64,000 nucleotides of DNA from contig CAJMQN010000007.1 in the NCBI GenBank assembly GCA_905215695.1, forward strand, positions 1 through 64,000, given 5' to 3'. Both the position numbers and the translations under genes were made by a program. This stretch comes from an uncultured bacterium (GTDB lineage: Bacteria > Bacillota > Clostridia > Christensenellales > HGM11417). Positions within the stretch are counted from its first letter, which is position 1. Each line of letters opens with the position of its first letter. The notes under the pieces were generated by a model. It had not been told where the DNA came from. It saw only the letters and a program-made list of their open reading frames with translations, and searched no databases. This document shows positions 1 through 9,077 of the stretch, piece by piece.

Positions 1-115
1 TTCTCGTTTTAAACTAAGATCTTTCTTTTCCTATGCTGTTGTTATGGTGCAAAGGGCTTTTCGGAACGGCACACAGCCTCCGGAAAACCGCCGTCTCTTT
101 TGCGACAGCTTATAC

Positions 116-144
116 ATAATATCATTTCCCTTTTGAATAGTCAA
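116..144 (-). promoter_or_regulatory. Leftward sigma-A promoter
   Basis: On the minus strand TTGACT (139-144) and TATTAT (116-121) are separated by 17 bp. It would drive a gene beyond the left edge with a leader of over 100 nt. Nothing coding is visible in 1-115, and I could not identify a riboswitch there. Confidence 0.55.
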
Positions 145-188
145 GCGTTTTTTTAAAATTTTTCAAAATATTTTGTCTTTTTTTTCCA

Positions 189-217
189 TTGACTTTCAGT
201 GGGTTTTCGCATATTAT
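189..217 (+). promoter_or_regulatory. Promoter of the CBS-domain gene
   Basis: TTGACT (189-194), a 17-bp spacer and TATTAT (212-217); TATAAT at 215-220 is an alternative -10 with a 20-bp spacer. A GGAGGG ribosome binding site follows at 231-236. Confidence 0.6.
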
Positions 218-246
218 AATAAGGAAAAAAGGAGGGCGTTTTATCA

Positions 247-969
247 GTGATGACTGACCGCGCCGCGAGGTTTTTATCCGCCTACAACCGAATCGACCAA
301 ACGCTTCGGAGCGTCTATCGCTACAAGCCGAGCATGTCCTTTACGGATATCGTGCGCAGGACTGCGCCCGTCAATTTCCTCGTGAGCAGATATGAGGACA
401 CGCTTTTAGACTACGGACGCCTTCGGAACGCGATTGTGCACAACTCCTACGAGAACGCCGTCATCGCCGAGCCCTACGAGGAGACCGTCGCCGAGTTCGA
501 GAAGATTGCCGCCCTCGTCTGCGCGCCGCCGAAGGTCATAGACGTCTTTGATACCGAAGTGCGGTGTCTGCCCCCAAAAACTTCGCTGCGGGACGCCATT
601 CTCATCATCATGGAGACAGGGTTTTCCAATCTCCCCGTCTTTGACGGAAACCGCACGCACGGCGTGGTCGGAAACCGCACCCTGCTCGGGCAGATCGCAA
701 GGCTCATCGCCGCAGGCGAAAGCCTCGACGATGCGATAAAAACCCGACACGCAAGCCCCGTACAGGACAAGGATTACTATCTCACGCTCTCCGCGAAAGC
801 GACTCTGCCCGAGGTCTGCGACAAGTTCTATCAGAACCGCAAACTCCTCGCCGTCGTCCTCACGCCCCGGGGCACCTGGAACGAAAAACCCGTCGCAATC
901 GTCACCAATTCGGACGTTTCGCGCATGGAAAACATCCTCATCGGATATGAACAAAATACGCATGTTTGA
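247..969 (+). CDS. CBS-domain protein
   Basis: A 240-residue soluble protein. About residues 100-235 look like a pair of CBS modules (pattern LRDAILIIMETGFSNLPVFD, then VVGNRTLLGQI, and a second half ending VAIVTNSDVSRME). Such modules commonly bind adenine nucleotides and act as energy sensors. The first 100 residues are not a family I recognise. The start is GTG at 247, 10 bp after GGAGGG; ATG at 250 in the same frame is the alternative. It has its own promoter, and its stop codon overlaps the -35 box of the citrate synthase promoter. The ligand and any regulated partner are unknown. Confidence 0.75.
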   Translation: MMTDRAARFLSAYNRIDQTLRSVYRYKPSMSFTDIVRRTAPVNFLVSRYEDTLLDYGRLRNAIVHNSYENAVIAEPYEETVAEFEKIAALVCAPPKVIDVFDTEVRCLPPKTSLRDAILIIMETGFSNLPVFDGNRTHGVVGNRTLLGQIARLIAAGESLDDAIKTRHASPVQDKDYYLTLSAKATLPEVCDKFYQNRKLLAVVLTPRGTWNEKPVAIVTNSDVSRMENILIGYEQNTHV

Positions 970-994
970 CAAAACCTCCTCTTTATGGTACAAT
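966..994 (+). promoter_or_regulatory. Promoter of the citrate synthase gene
   Basis: Consensus TTGACA (966-971), a 17-bp spacer and TACAAT (989-994). The AAGGAGG site at 1014-1020 follows. The -35 box overlaps the stop codon of the CBS-domain gene. Confidence 0.75.
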
Positions 995-1027
995 TTTTCC
1001 CAACTACCATAAAAAGGAGGTTTTTTC

Positions 1028-2398
1028 ATGACGGACTTTGAAGTCTTTTCCCGATCGGTTTCGGGCAAAATCAAATCCCTCTCCAAGCTTGCCGCAACAA
1101 GCGACTTCATCAGCGAAAAACTGTATAAGAAGTACGACGTCAAGCGGGGACTTCGGGATGTCAACGGCGACGGCGTGCTCGCGGGTCTCACGGAGATCTC
1201 GGATATCGTCTCCTTTACCCGCTCACCCGAAGGCGAAAAGCTCCCGTGCAGAGGCGAACTCTATTACCGCGGCATCAATATCGAGGACATCGTCAAAGGG
1301 TTTATCCGCGAGAACAGGTTCGGGTTCGAGGAAACCGCGTACCTGCTCCTCTTCGGACAGCTTCCCGACGCAAAGGAACTCGGGGAATTTACGCATATTC
1401 TGTCCGGATTCCGCACCCTTCCCAAAGGGTTTGTGCGGGACATCATCATGAAAGCGCCCTCCGCCGATATGATGAACGTGCTCGCGCGGAGCGTTCTCAC
1501 CCTCTATTCCTACGACGCGCACCCCGACGATATCTCCATTCCCAATGTCCTTCGGCAGTGCGTTCAGCTCATCGCACTCTTTCCTCTGCTCTCCGTGTAC
1601 GGCTATCAAGCCTATTCGCACTACATCACGGGGGGAAGTCTCGTCATTCACAAGCCCGACCCCTCCCTCTCCACCGCCGAAAATCTTTTGCACATGCTCC
1701 GACCGGACAACAAGTTTACCCCCCTCGAGGCGAAAATCCTCGACCTCTGTCTCGTCCTCCACGCGGAGCACGGCGGCGGAAACAATTCGAGTTTTACCAC
1801 GCACGTCGTCAGCTCTTCGGGGACGGACACCTATTCCACCATCTGCGCCTCCCTCGGCTCGCTCAAAGGTCCGCGGCACGGGGGCGCAAACATTCGCGTC
1901 GTGCGCATGTTCGAGGATATGAAGGCGAACCTTCCCGACCGTTCGGACGCGGCGGTCAGCGATTACCTCGCAAAACTCCTCGACAGAGAGGCGTTCGACC
2001 GCTCCGGGCTCATCTACGGCATGGGACACGCGGTCTATTCTCTCTCCGACCCCCGCGCCGATATCATGAAATCCTTTGTCGGAAAGCTCGCCGAGGAGAA
2101 CGGCTACGTCGAGGACTTCGAGCTCTATCAGAAGGTCGAACGGCTCGCACCCCAAATCATTGCGGAAAAACGCAAAATCTACAAGGGCGTCAGCGCAAAC
2201 GTTGACTTCTATTCCGGACTCGTCTATTCCATGCTCAATCTGCCCGTCGAACTCTATACCCCCATCTTCGCGGTCTCCCGCATCGTCGGTTGGTCCGCGC
2301 ACCGCATCGAGGAGATTTCCAACAACGGAAAGATTATACGTCCCGGCTACCGCTGCGTCGCGCACCGCAAGGAATATCAGGCGCTCGACGAAAGATAA
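1028..2398 (+). CDS. gltA: Citrate synthase
   Basis: A 456-residue citrate synthase that condenses acetyl-CoA and oxaloacetate into citrate and CoA, the entry step of the TCA cycle and of glutamate synthesis. The family signatures are present in order: HAEHGGGN near residue 245 (first catalytic His), KGPRHGGAN near 280, and GHAVYSLSDPRAD near 335 (second catalytic His and Asp). Length fits the somewhat longer clostridial type, with an extra N-terminal segment. It has its own consensus promoter and AAGGAGG site, and ends at a hairpin terminator. No other TCA-cycle gene is adjacent, so a 2-methylcitrate synthase role cannot be excluded from sequence alone. Confidence 0.92.
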   Translation: MTDFEVFSRSVSGKIKSLSKLAATSDFISEKLYKKYDVKRGLRDVNGDGVLAGLTEISDIVSFTRSPEGEKLPCRGELYYRGINIEDIVKGFIRENRFGFEETAYLLLFGQLPDAKELGEFTHILSGFRTLPKGFVRDIIMKAPSADMMNVLARSVLTLYSYDAHPDDISIPNVLRQCVQLIALFPLLSVYGYQAYSHYITGGSLVIHKPDPSLSTAENLLHMLRPDNKFTPLEAKILDLCLVLHAEHGGGNNSSFTTHVVSSSGTDTYSTICASLGSLKGPRHGGANIRVVRMFEDMKANLPDRSDAAVSDYLAKLLDREAFDRSGLIYGMGHAVYSLSDPRADIMKSFVGKLAEENGYVEDFELYQKVERLAPQIIAEKRKIYKGVSANVDFYSGLVYSMLNLPVELYTPIFAVSRIVGWSAHRIEEISNNGKIIRPGYRCVAHRKEYQALDER

Positions 2399-2412
2399 TT
2401 TACATAAAAAAT

Positions 2413-2436
2413 CGCCCCCGGTATGTGCCGGGGGCG
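2413..2436. terminator. Bidirectional terminator
   Basis: GCCCCCGG-tatgtg-CCGGGGGC hairpin flanked by an A run on the left and a T run on the right. It lies between two convergent genes (citrate synthase and the GNAT protein) and can end both transcripts. Confidence 0.85.
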
Positions 2437-2441
2437 TCTTT

Positions 2442-4568
2442 TTATAGGGGAAGAAGGGGGATATTTTCCCTGCCCGCGCAGGCGGACAGCGCGTCGCGGT
2501 ATTCCGCGCTCTTCTCCGGTTCCCGCACCGAAAAACAGAAGGAGAAAAATCCGCGGAGAAAAATTTTGTAGGTCTTGACCGGAAATTCGCCCGCCGCAAC
2601 CGTCTGCGCGGAACAGGGAAGCGCCACGAGCCAAAGTTTTTCCACCCGGCGCTTGCCGCGCTCGAGCGGGGGCTGATAGTAGGGCGCGTCCAACCGCCGA
2701 AATCCGCCGCTCCGCCAAAAATGCAGGTACGCCAAATCCTCGCCTCGGGTCTCGGGATTGTCGATTTCGCACACGATCCAATCCAAATCCTTTCGCCCGC
2801 ACTCCACCGCGTCCCGACGCAGGCAGTCCGTGACCTCCGAAAACAGGCGGCGACCAAGACCGCTCCTGCGGTGCTTTTCGCTCGAAACCACGAATTCCAC
2901 CACGCCGCAGTTGCTCGCGTACAGATAGTCGAATACCGCGCCCGCCAAAATCTTGTTCTCCTGCTTGAGGAGCAGAATGTGGTAGCGGTCCTTTGTTTTG
3001 CCCTCTTGGGCGCGCTTGCAGTACGAAATCAGGTTTTCGAGGCTCTCCCGCTCGTCGTCGTCCGGGAAATTCGGGTACATGAGCGAGATATAGAAGTTTC
3101 CCAAGAGTTCGAGGTCGCCCTCCCGCGAGAGGTCGATGTTCACCGCCTCCACATTGTCCGCCGCGTTCGAGAAGTAGTGGTCGAGCGCGGAAAAGACCGC
3201 GGTGTCCGAAACCGTATTATGCGCGGGAATCAGCACGTTTTCGCGGAGCAGACCCGCAAAGGTGCTCTGCGCGTCCGCACGGCGGCGGAACTTTTCCAAA
3301 AACGCTTTCTCGAGGGGCGCGCTCATGGACAGGCAGTAGCGGTACTTGCGCTTTGTCTCCCCCGGACGGGAAAATGCACGCTTGAAAAAGGTGAAAATCT
3401 TTTCAAAGAGAAAGTCCGTGAACATGCGGCAGGTTTCCGCGTTCGCAAAGTTCGCGTGCTCGAAAAAGACGATGGCGTTTTGGGGCAGAAAGGGCGCGTC
3501 CGCGCGTTCCGCCGTGTCGAACATGATCCAAAGGTATCCCGTGCCGAAATACTGTTCATCCCGACACATCTTCTTGATGGGTTCTTCCGCCGTCAGATAG
3601 AAGAGAAGGTTGGAAGTGCCCGAATTCTTGCAGATGCGCTGAAAAAAGTAGGCGTTTTTGGGATTGATTTCGTTGATGTGCGACTCCACGAACTGACGGT
3701 TGTCGAAGAGCCGCCCCTCCACCGCGCACATGAGACCGCGGTTTCCGCCCTCGTGCAGACTGTCCCAGACGCGGTTGCCCACGCCGTCGCGGTCCATCAC
3801 CACGTATATCGAGTTGTTTTCGTCCCCGAAGAGCAGTTGACCGAGACGCAGAGAGTTCTCCTGCTCACGAAGTTGATAGCTCGGTCCCCAGAGCATCCAG
3901 GCATAGGCGAGGTACATCTCCGAGAGCGTCACCGCACGGGAATCCTGACGCGCAGACGAAATGTATTTCTTGATAATCTTGTCCCAATTTTCGCCGTAGG
4001 TGGACATGAGTCCGGTCAGGAGCATGGTGTCCGTCAAAAATCCCTCTTCGATTTTCACGTAACTGAAAAATCCGATGGGCTCGTTTTCGGGAATGCCGAA
4101 GGTCTTGCGCACCTTCGGACGGGAAAAGTAGTCGAAATAGTTCTGCAACAGACACCCTTCGCCGCAAGAGTTGTCGATACGGGTCAAAAGCGTGCAGTTG
4201 CGCACGGAAATCGTATAGTGCTTGTCCTGAGAGGACGCAAGGAGAATCAAAAAGTCGCGGTAAAATTGTTTCCACTCCGCGCGGGAGAGTCTTCTCCCCT
4301 CCGTGCGAAGGAGCGCCGTCTCGAGAAAGACCCGGATCAGATACACCTTTCCGCCCCGCGAGCGGAAGAGCACTTTGACCTTGACGCCGAAGGGCAGTCC
4401 CTGACCCTTTAAAAGCTGTCGGAAGGGCTGTCGGTACTTCCGGCTCAACAGCGCGAGAATCGCGAACACCGAGACGAGCACCACCGCAAACCCAATCAGA
4501 CTGTTGATCGTCTTGACCGAGGACACAAATTCCTTGAGAACTCCCCAAACCTTATTCAGAAACTCCAT
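2442..4568 (-). CDS. Membrane-anchored GNAT acetyltransferase-like protein
   Basis: 708 residues. One membrane segment near residues 20-43 is followed by a large cytoplasmic region of about 500 residues that I do not recognise. The C-terminal part (roughly residues 530-670) is a GNAT N-acyltransferase domain, with the acyl-CoA binding motif RRSGLGRRL and a preceding beta strand pattern AGAVFDYLY. The start ATG is preceded by GGGGGAAG. It lies 11 bp downstream of the membrane/PlsC protein gene, so the two are probably co-transcribed and may act in one lipid or envelope acyl-transfer process; that link is inference. The substrate is unknown. Confidence 0.7.
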   Translation of the reverse strand: MEFLNKVWGVLKEFVSSVKTINSLIGFAVVLVSVFAILALLSRKYRQPFRQLLKGQGLPFGVKVKVLFRSRGGKVYLIRVFLETALLRTEGRRLSRAEWKQFYRDFLILLASSQDKHYTISVRNCTLLTRIDNSCGEGCLLQNYFDYFSRPKVRKTFGIPENEPIGFFSYVKIEEGFLTDTMLLTGLMSTYGENWDKIIKKYISSARQDSRAVTLSEMYLAYAWMLWGPSYQLREQENSLRLGQLLFGDENNSIYVVMDRDGVGNRVWDSLHEGGNRGLMCAVEGRLFDNRQFVESHINEINPKNAYFFQRICKNSGTSNLLFYLTAEEPIKKMCRDEQYFGTGYLWIMFDTAERADAPFLPQNAIVFFEHANFANAETCRMFTDFLFEKIFTFFKRAFSRPGETKRKYRYCLSMSAPLEKAFLEKFRRRADAQSTFAGLLRENVLIPAHNTVSDTAVFSALDHYFSNAADNVEAVNIDLSREGDLELLGNFYISLMYPNFPDDDERESLENLISYCKRAQEGKTKDRYHILLLKQENKILAGAVFDYLYASNCGVVEFVVSSEKHRRSGLGRRLFSEVTDCLRRDAVECGRKDLDWIVCEIDNPETRGEDLAYLHFWRSGGFRRLDAPYYQPPLERGKRRVEKLWLVALPCSAQTVAAGEFPVKTYKIFLRGFFSFCFSVREPEKSAEYRDALSACAGRENIPLLPL

Positions 4569-4579
4569 TCTTCCCCCTG

Positions 4580-6580
4580 TTAATCCTCCGTATTTTCTCC
4601 GATCATCTCTTCCATTGCATCGTGCAGTGCGCCGGCGATCCGACGTTTTTCCTCCGCGGCGGGCTTGCCCGGCTCAAAGGGGATTCCCTCGCCGATGGTG
4701 TAGGCGCGGCGCTTTTTGTCCGCGAAAATCGGGTAAAATATCGCTTTCTTGCCCGTTTCGCTGTAGAACTGCACCGCGATGTGCGCAAAGCCCGTATAGA
4801 ACGAACTCGACAGCACGCTGTTTTTGTACCTACCCTCCTCGTTCCCCGAGGGATTTTCGGGAAATAACAGGATATTGTCGTCCGCCTTCAGAGCCTCCAC
4901 ACTCAATTCGAGCGTCTTGACAATCGCGCGCAGATTTCCGCGATAGACCGGAATCGGGTCAAAGCTGTTGAGCGCCCAAAGGCAGAATTTACTGCTGATT
5001 TTCGTGCAGAACCGCTTGAGCCATTTCGGCATCCACTTGATGTACTCGAAGGTGCCTTTGTACATGTGGTCGTATATCTTGTCCTTGTCAATCATGTTTT
5101 CGTCCACCCAAGGGCGGAAATGAAAGGGAAGATAGACGACCGAGACGAGAGGACCGTAGATTTCACCGTGGTTGCACACGAAGATTGCGGGCTGCGTTTC
5201 GTCCACGTGATTCTTGCCGTACACCTTGTGGTGCAGAATGGGTCGGAGCAGAAACATGATGATGCGCACGCCGTAACGCTTTTTATACTTCTTGACAAAG
5301 GTGCGGTCCATCTTTTCGCGGAGCTCTTCGCTCGCCTCGCCCGCCTTTACCTTGTTCAAACGGCGTTCATACTTGTCCTCCATGGGTTGGCGCGCCGCCA
5401 TGACGATACTGACGACGAGGAACACGATGGGCAGAAGGGTCAGCGAGGAAGAGGCTATCCCGCGGTTAAATCCGCTCATGTCCGGCGAAAACCACCCCCA
5501 CAGAATCACGATGACGAGAATGAGCGCGGAGGAAATCATGTAGGCGAGGGTCTGCATCTCCACGGTATTCTGCATGAGCGCGTCGTCCGAAATTTCGTAG
5601 TCGATGAGCGGACTGATGAGTTTGAAACGGCGCTGAAATTCGGTCGTGACGGCGAACATGCAAGCCGAGCCGCCCGCCCACAGCAGACTCCACCAGCCCC
5701 GGGAAATCGTACCCTTGACACGGAACATGAAGAACGCCGAGACCCCCCACACGAGCGCGCCCAAAATGAAGATTCCGAGTCCCAAGCCGCGCTTGACCTG
5801 CGCAAGCAGGCGGTAAATCGTGTAGGTGAAGAGCATCACCACGACGAGCCAGAGCGCAACGATCGAAAATACCGCGTTCGCGTCCTCCTGCGGCAGAGAA
5901 AACATGTAGAAGAGGTAGATAAAGGTGCTCAAAAATACCGCGAGATGGGAATAAAACGCCATATTCCGATAGAGTTTGAAACTATAGACGGAATTCAGCT
6001 TTTCGGAATCGACGGGCTTGATGAATTTGTGCGGGGAACGGATTTGGCGGGTAAAGAGCGCAACGGAGATCGCCGTTGCGGAAATTGCCGCCGTCCAGCC
6101 CTCCGCGGGCAGAAGGGTCAGAGCCATCGCGCCGAACAGGAGCACGAACAGAAGGTGCAACAGCGCGAGCGGAAAGAATCGGGCGTTGAAACTCCGGTTT
6201 TCCATCGAACAGGACAGCGCGTCCGTTGACATCGTGCGCGCAGTCATCACAAGCACGAACAGTACGAGAATCGCGCTGTCCCAGTCAAGCAGTTCGGGGA
6301 AAAAGAACACGGTCGCGACGTTCAGGCAGAGAACGACCACAAAGAGACAGAGCATGACAATCTTTGTGGACTTGCGCAGAAACGCCGCCCTGCCCCGCAG
6401 ATTCAGACCGAAAAACGCAGTGAAAAAGCCGAACAGCACCGAAATCGCAATGCCCGCCACCGGGTCGCCGAGCAGTTGAATGCTCAAAAAGATGGCGAGA
6501 AAGCAGTCGAATATTTCGATGACGCGGTAGAACGCGCTGAAGTTTGTGAGATTCAGTTTGATTTCATCCGCTTTTGCCAC
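4580..6580 (-). CDS. Polytopic membrane protein with C-terminal PlsC-type acyltransferase
   Basis: 666 residues starting at GTG. The first 410 residues carry about 10-12 hydrophobic segments, with an overall look of a transporter-like (possibly MFS-type) domain. The last 220 residues resemble lysophospholipid acyltransferases (PlsC/AGPAT): CNHGEIYGP matches the NHx4D block, and LLFPENPSG matches the FPEG block. The usual catalytic Asp of NHx4D is replaced by Gly here, so activity is uncertain. A fusion of this kind recalls the LplT-Aas type, where a transporter brings lysophospholipid to an acyltransferase. First gene of a two-gene unit with the GNAT protein. Confidence 0.7.
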   Translation of the reverse strand: MAKADEIKLNLTNFSAFYRVIEIFDCFLAIFLSIQLLGDPVAGIAISVLFGFFTAFFGLNLRGRAAFLRKSTKIVMLCLFVVVLCLNVATVFFFPELLDWDSAILVLFVLVMTARTMSTDALSCSMENRSFNARFFPLALLHLLFVLLFGAMALTLLPAEGWTAAISATAISVALFTRQIRSPHKFIKPVDSEKLNSVYSFKLYRNMAFYSHLAVFLSTFIYLFYMFSLPQEDANAVFSIVALWLVVVMLFTYTIYRLLAQVKRGLGLGIFILGALVWGVSAFFMFRVKGTISRGWWSLLWAGGSACMFAVTTEFQRRFKLISPLIDYEISDDALMQNTVEMQTLAYMISSALILVIVILWGWFSPDMSGFNRGIASSSLTLLPIVFLVVSIVMAARQPMEDKYERRLNKVKAGEASEELREKMDRTFVKKYKKRYGVRIIMFLLRPILHHKVYGKNHVDETQPAIFVCNHGEIYGPLVSVVYLPFHFRPWVDENMIDKDKIYDHMYKGTFEYIKWMPKWLKRFCTKISSKFCLWALNSFDPIPVYRGNLRAIVKTLELSVEALKADDNILLFPENPSGNEEGRYKNSVLSSSFYTGFAHIAVQFYSETGKKAIFYPIFADKKRRAYTIGEGIPFEPGKPAAEEKRRIAGALHDAMEEMIGENTED

Positions 6581-6604
6581 GACGCTTTTTCTCCCGTACC
6601 GATG

Positions 6605-6640
6605 GAAAAATAACCGCTTTCCTTTGACAAAAAGCGGTTA
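6605..6640 (-). terminator. Terminator of the jag operon
   Basis: On the minus strand TAACCGCTTT pairs with AAAGCGGTTA around a loop of 10 nt and is followed by a T run. It separates jag from the downstream membrane/PlsC gene. Confidence 0.75.
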
Positions 6641-6652
6641 TTGCAAGTTTTC

Positions 6653-7615
6653 TTATTCTTCCGTACCCGAATTTTCGGGCGCGATCGGGGTCTCCTCCGG
6701 CTCGTCCGCAGGCTCGACGTATTGATGCTCGCGGAATGCCTGTTTCTTTTCCTCGAGAATTTCGCGCTCGAGAGAGGTGCGGGTGTTGCCGAGATAGGAC
6801 CCGAATCCGAGAAAACTCTTCTTGGGCGCGGGACCTCTCGACCCGCCGCCTCTGCGGTCGTCCCGACGGTCGCCTCTGCGGTCATCCCTTCTGCCCTCCC
6901 GGCGCGCGCCCGAGCGATAGCCTTCGCCCTCTCTCCGCTCCGCGGCCTCGCCCTCCGGCGCGCCCTCGCGGGGACGGCGGTCGCGCGGTCCTCTGCGGTC
7001 GCGGTCGCGGCGGTCTCTCTTCATGTTCTTGGGTATAATGGTGAGGTAGCGGTTCGGCTCGTTTCCGACCGAAACCGTCTCAACTTCGGGGTTTCCCTGC
7101 AACGCCGAGTGAATCACGCGGCGCTCCGCCGGATTCATGGGCTCGAGCCGCACCTTGCGCGCGGTGCGCACCGCCTTTTCCGCAAGCCGCTCGGCGAGCT
7201 TTTTCAGGCTCTCCTCCCGCTTTTCACGATAGTTTTCGCAGTCGATTGTGACGCGCTTGTACTCCTTGTGCTCCTTGTTCAGCACCACGGACGCGATATA
7301 TTGGATTGCGTCCAACACGTCCCCGCGGTAGCCGATGAGCTTGCCCGCCTCGTCGCCCGAGATGAGCACCGTCACGCGGTTCTCCGTCTCCGTCGCCTCG
7401 AAGGTGCATTCCGCTTCCAAAAATTCCGCGATGTCCTTTACGAATTTCACCACAGCGTCCGCCGCGCTCGGCTTCTTCTCGATAGAAACCTTTGCCTTCT
7501 TCAAAAATCCGCCCTGTTCCAACACTTCGACGACCGCCTGTTCGCGGGTCAGTCCCATCTCTTCAAGTCCGATTCGGATCGCCTCGTCCACGCTGGACGC
7601 CTTATACTCCGCCAT
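6653..7615 (-). CDS. jag: RNA-binding protein Jag/KhpB with extended charged tail
   Basis: 320 residues, against about 205 in Bacillus. Domains in order: Jag N-terminal domain (1-50), KH domain (about 78-150, with the GYRG loop near 95) and R3H domain (about 150-197). KhpB binds many cellular RNAs together with KhpA and influences cell division and envelope growth. Residues about 198-258 form an Arg/Asp/Gly-rich low-complexity run of RRD, RDRR and RRG units, followed by a further 60 residues with an acidic end. That extension is unusual and resembles disordered RNA-binding tails. It is the last gene of the rpmH-rnpA-yidD-yidC-jag operon, 14 bp after yidC, and ends at a terminator. Confidence 0.92.
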   Translation of the reverse strand: MAEYKASSVDEAIRIGLEEMGLTREQAVVEVLEQGGFLKKAKVSIEKKPSAADAVVKFVKDIAEFLEAECTFEATETENRVTVLISGDEAGKLIGYRGDVLDAIQYIASVVLNKEHKEYKRVTIDCENYREKREESLKKLAERLAEKAVRTARKVRLEPMNPAERRVIHSALQGNPEVETVSVGNEPNRYLTIIPKNMKRDRRDRDRRGPRDRRPREGAPEGEAAERREGEGYRSGARREGRRDDRRGDRRDDRRGGGSRGPAPKKSFLGFGSYLGNTRTSLEREILEEKKQAFREHQYVEPADEPEETPIAPENSGTEE

Positions 7616-7629
7616 CCCTGTTTCCTCCT

Positions 7630-8847
7630 TTACCTGCTGTAGCTTGTTTTCTTTTTCTCGAGCGCTTTCTTTTCAAACTTCTTTTTCAGCTCCTTGCCGG
7701 ACAGCCAGTTGATGAGATAACTGCCGCCCAGCGTCGCAAGGGAGTTCGTGATGATATACAGCGAGAATCCCGACGTGTAGCTGACCGCGAAGAACAGCAT
7801 CATGATCGGGAAAATCACGAGCATGACCTTCATCGCGCCGCCGCCCGCGCCCGGAGCCGCCTGACTGCCCTGCATCTTTTGGGACAGGAACTGCGTCAAA
7901 AAGGATACGCCCGCCGCCAAAAGGGGAAGAAGGAACCAACCGTTTAAATGCGTTCCGAAAATCTTGAATCCGTGTTCGTTGTATTCGTTGGCAATGGAGC
8001 CTTCCCGGGTCAGAAGCACGCGCTCGCCCTTGTCGTTTTCGCCCCAATAAAATCCCATGACGCGGTTGTAGTTTTCTTCCTTGTCCTCGACAGTATCGCC
8101 GGAAATGTAGTTGCCGATGCCCGGAGAACCGATTGCGTCCTTGTTCACGTCCGAAAAGGTCGGAATCGCCGTGTTGAATCCGTCCGGACGAATGGTGTTT
8201 TTGATCCACAGCCAGCGCGGGTTCAAAGACTTATATTTGTCCGCAAGGCGCTTCTGCACGAACTTCGATTCCATAAATTCGCTCGGGACGAGACCGTCCC
8301 CCACGACGTTCGGATAGGTCACTGTCTCGCCGTCGATTTCCACGGAAATTTCGTCCATAGCGTCGTATTCGGTCACAATCGTGTTGTACTCTTTGACCAT
8401 GTTGTCATAGACGACGGCGTTTGTGTATGCCGTGTAGTTGCCGAGCGCAGAGAAGATATAGATAAAGAGTACGAGCGTAATGAGCGAGGGCAGACATGCG
8501 CCCGCCATTCGGTAGCCCTCCTTCCGCATCAGCGCCATCTGTTTCTGCTGGAATAGGGTCTTGTCCCCCTTGCACTGCTTTTCGAGCTTGGCAAGTTGGG
8601 GCGCGAGGCTCTCCTGAATCATCTGATTCTTCTTCATGGAGCGCCGGGACAGGTAGTCGAGGGGGAACAGCACGAGTTTCAGCATGAGCGTGAAAATAAT
8701 CATCGTCCAGGCGAATCCGCCGAAGTTGCCGAACCAACCCGTCATCTGAACCAAAATCCAGTCGACGCCTTTATTGAGCGCGGGCAGGGTCTCCGTCACC
8801 GGAATTTGCGTGATGCCCTCCGCGAGTAAGGTCATTAAAGCACCCAT
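7630..8847 (-). CDS. yidC: Membrane protein insertase YidC/Oxa1
   Basis: 405 residues. YidC inserts and folds membrane proteins, with or without the Sec translocon. The core is present: an N-terminal hydrophobic segment, a helix with a basic cytoplasmic loop (KLVLFPLDYLSRRSMKKNQ) and an Arg/Lys-rich end. Between the second and third core helices (about residues 140-300) lies a long hydrophilic insertion, larger than in Bacillus YidC/SpoIIIJ, presumably outside the membrane. No lipobox is visible. The start overlaps the yidD stop by 13 bp, with GGAGAG just upstream, indicating translational coupling. Confidence 0.93.
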   Translation of the reverse strand: MGALMTLLAEGITQIPVTETLPALNKGVDWILVQMTGWFGNFGGFAWTMIIFTLMLKLVLFPLDYLSRRSMKKNQMIQESLAPQLAKLEKQCKGDKTLFQQKQMALMRKEGYRMAGACLPSLITLVLFIYIFSALGNYTAYTNAVVYDNMVKEYNTIVTEYDAMDEISVEIDGETVTYPNVVGDGLVPSEFMESKFVQKRLADKYKSLNPRWLWIKNTIRPDGFNTAIPTFSDVNKDAIGSPGIGNYISGDTVEDKEENYNRVMGFYWGENDKGERVLLTREGSIANEYNEHGFKIFGTHLNGWFLLPLLAAGVSFLTQFLSQKMQGSQAAPGAGGGAMKVMLVIFPIMMLFFAVSYTSGFSLYIITNSLATLGGSYLINWLSGKELKKKFEKKALEKKKTSYSR

Positions 8848-9077
8848 TTCATCTCTCCTTTCATATTGTCGGGCACGGGATCGAATCCACCTTTCGAGAA
8901 CCAGTTACAGCGCAGTATCCGCTTGATTCCCAAAAAACTGCCCTTGATCGCTCCATGCTTCTGGATTGCTTCCGCAGTGTACGCCGAACAGGAAGGGTAA
9001 TACCTGCAACAGCTCGGAAACAGGGGGGATATGCATTTCTGATAGACCTTGATAAAAAACAGGAACACCCTTTTCAC
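8835..9077 (-). CDS. yidD: Membrane protein insertion efficiency factor YidD
   Basis: 80 residues with the family pattern: an N-terminal hydrophobic segment, then KVYQKCISPLFPSCCRYYPS and CSAYTAEAIQKHG, and LRCNWFSKGGFDPVP near the end. YidD is a small membrane-associated helper of YidC-dependent insertion. It overlaps rnpA by 4 bp upstream and yidC by 13 bp downstream. Confidence 0.93.
   Translation of the reverse strand: MKRVFLFFIKVYQKCISPLFPSCCRYYPSCSAYTAEAIQKHGAIKGSFLGIKRILRCNWFSKGGFDPVPDNMKGEMKWVL

Noticed and set aside
2721..4412. Plus-strand open frame opposite the GNAT gene
   Set aside because: Val/Arg/His-rich antisense translation with no recognisable fold; the GNAT motif lies on the minus strand.
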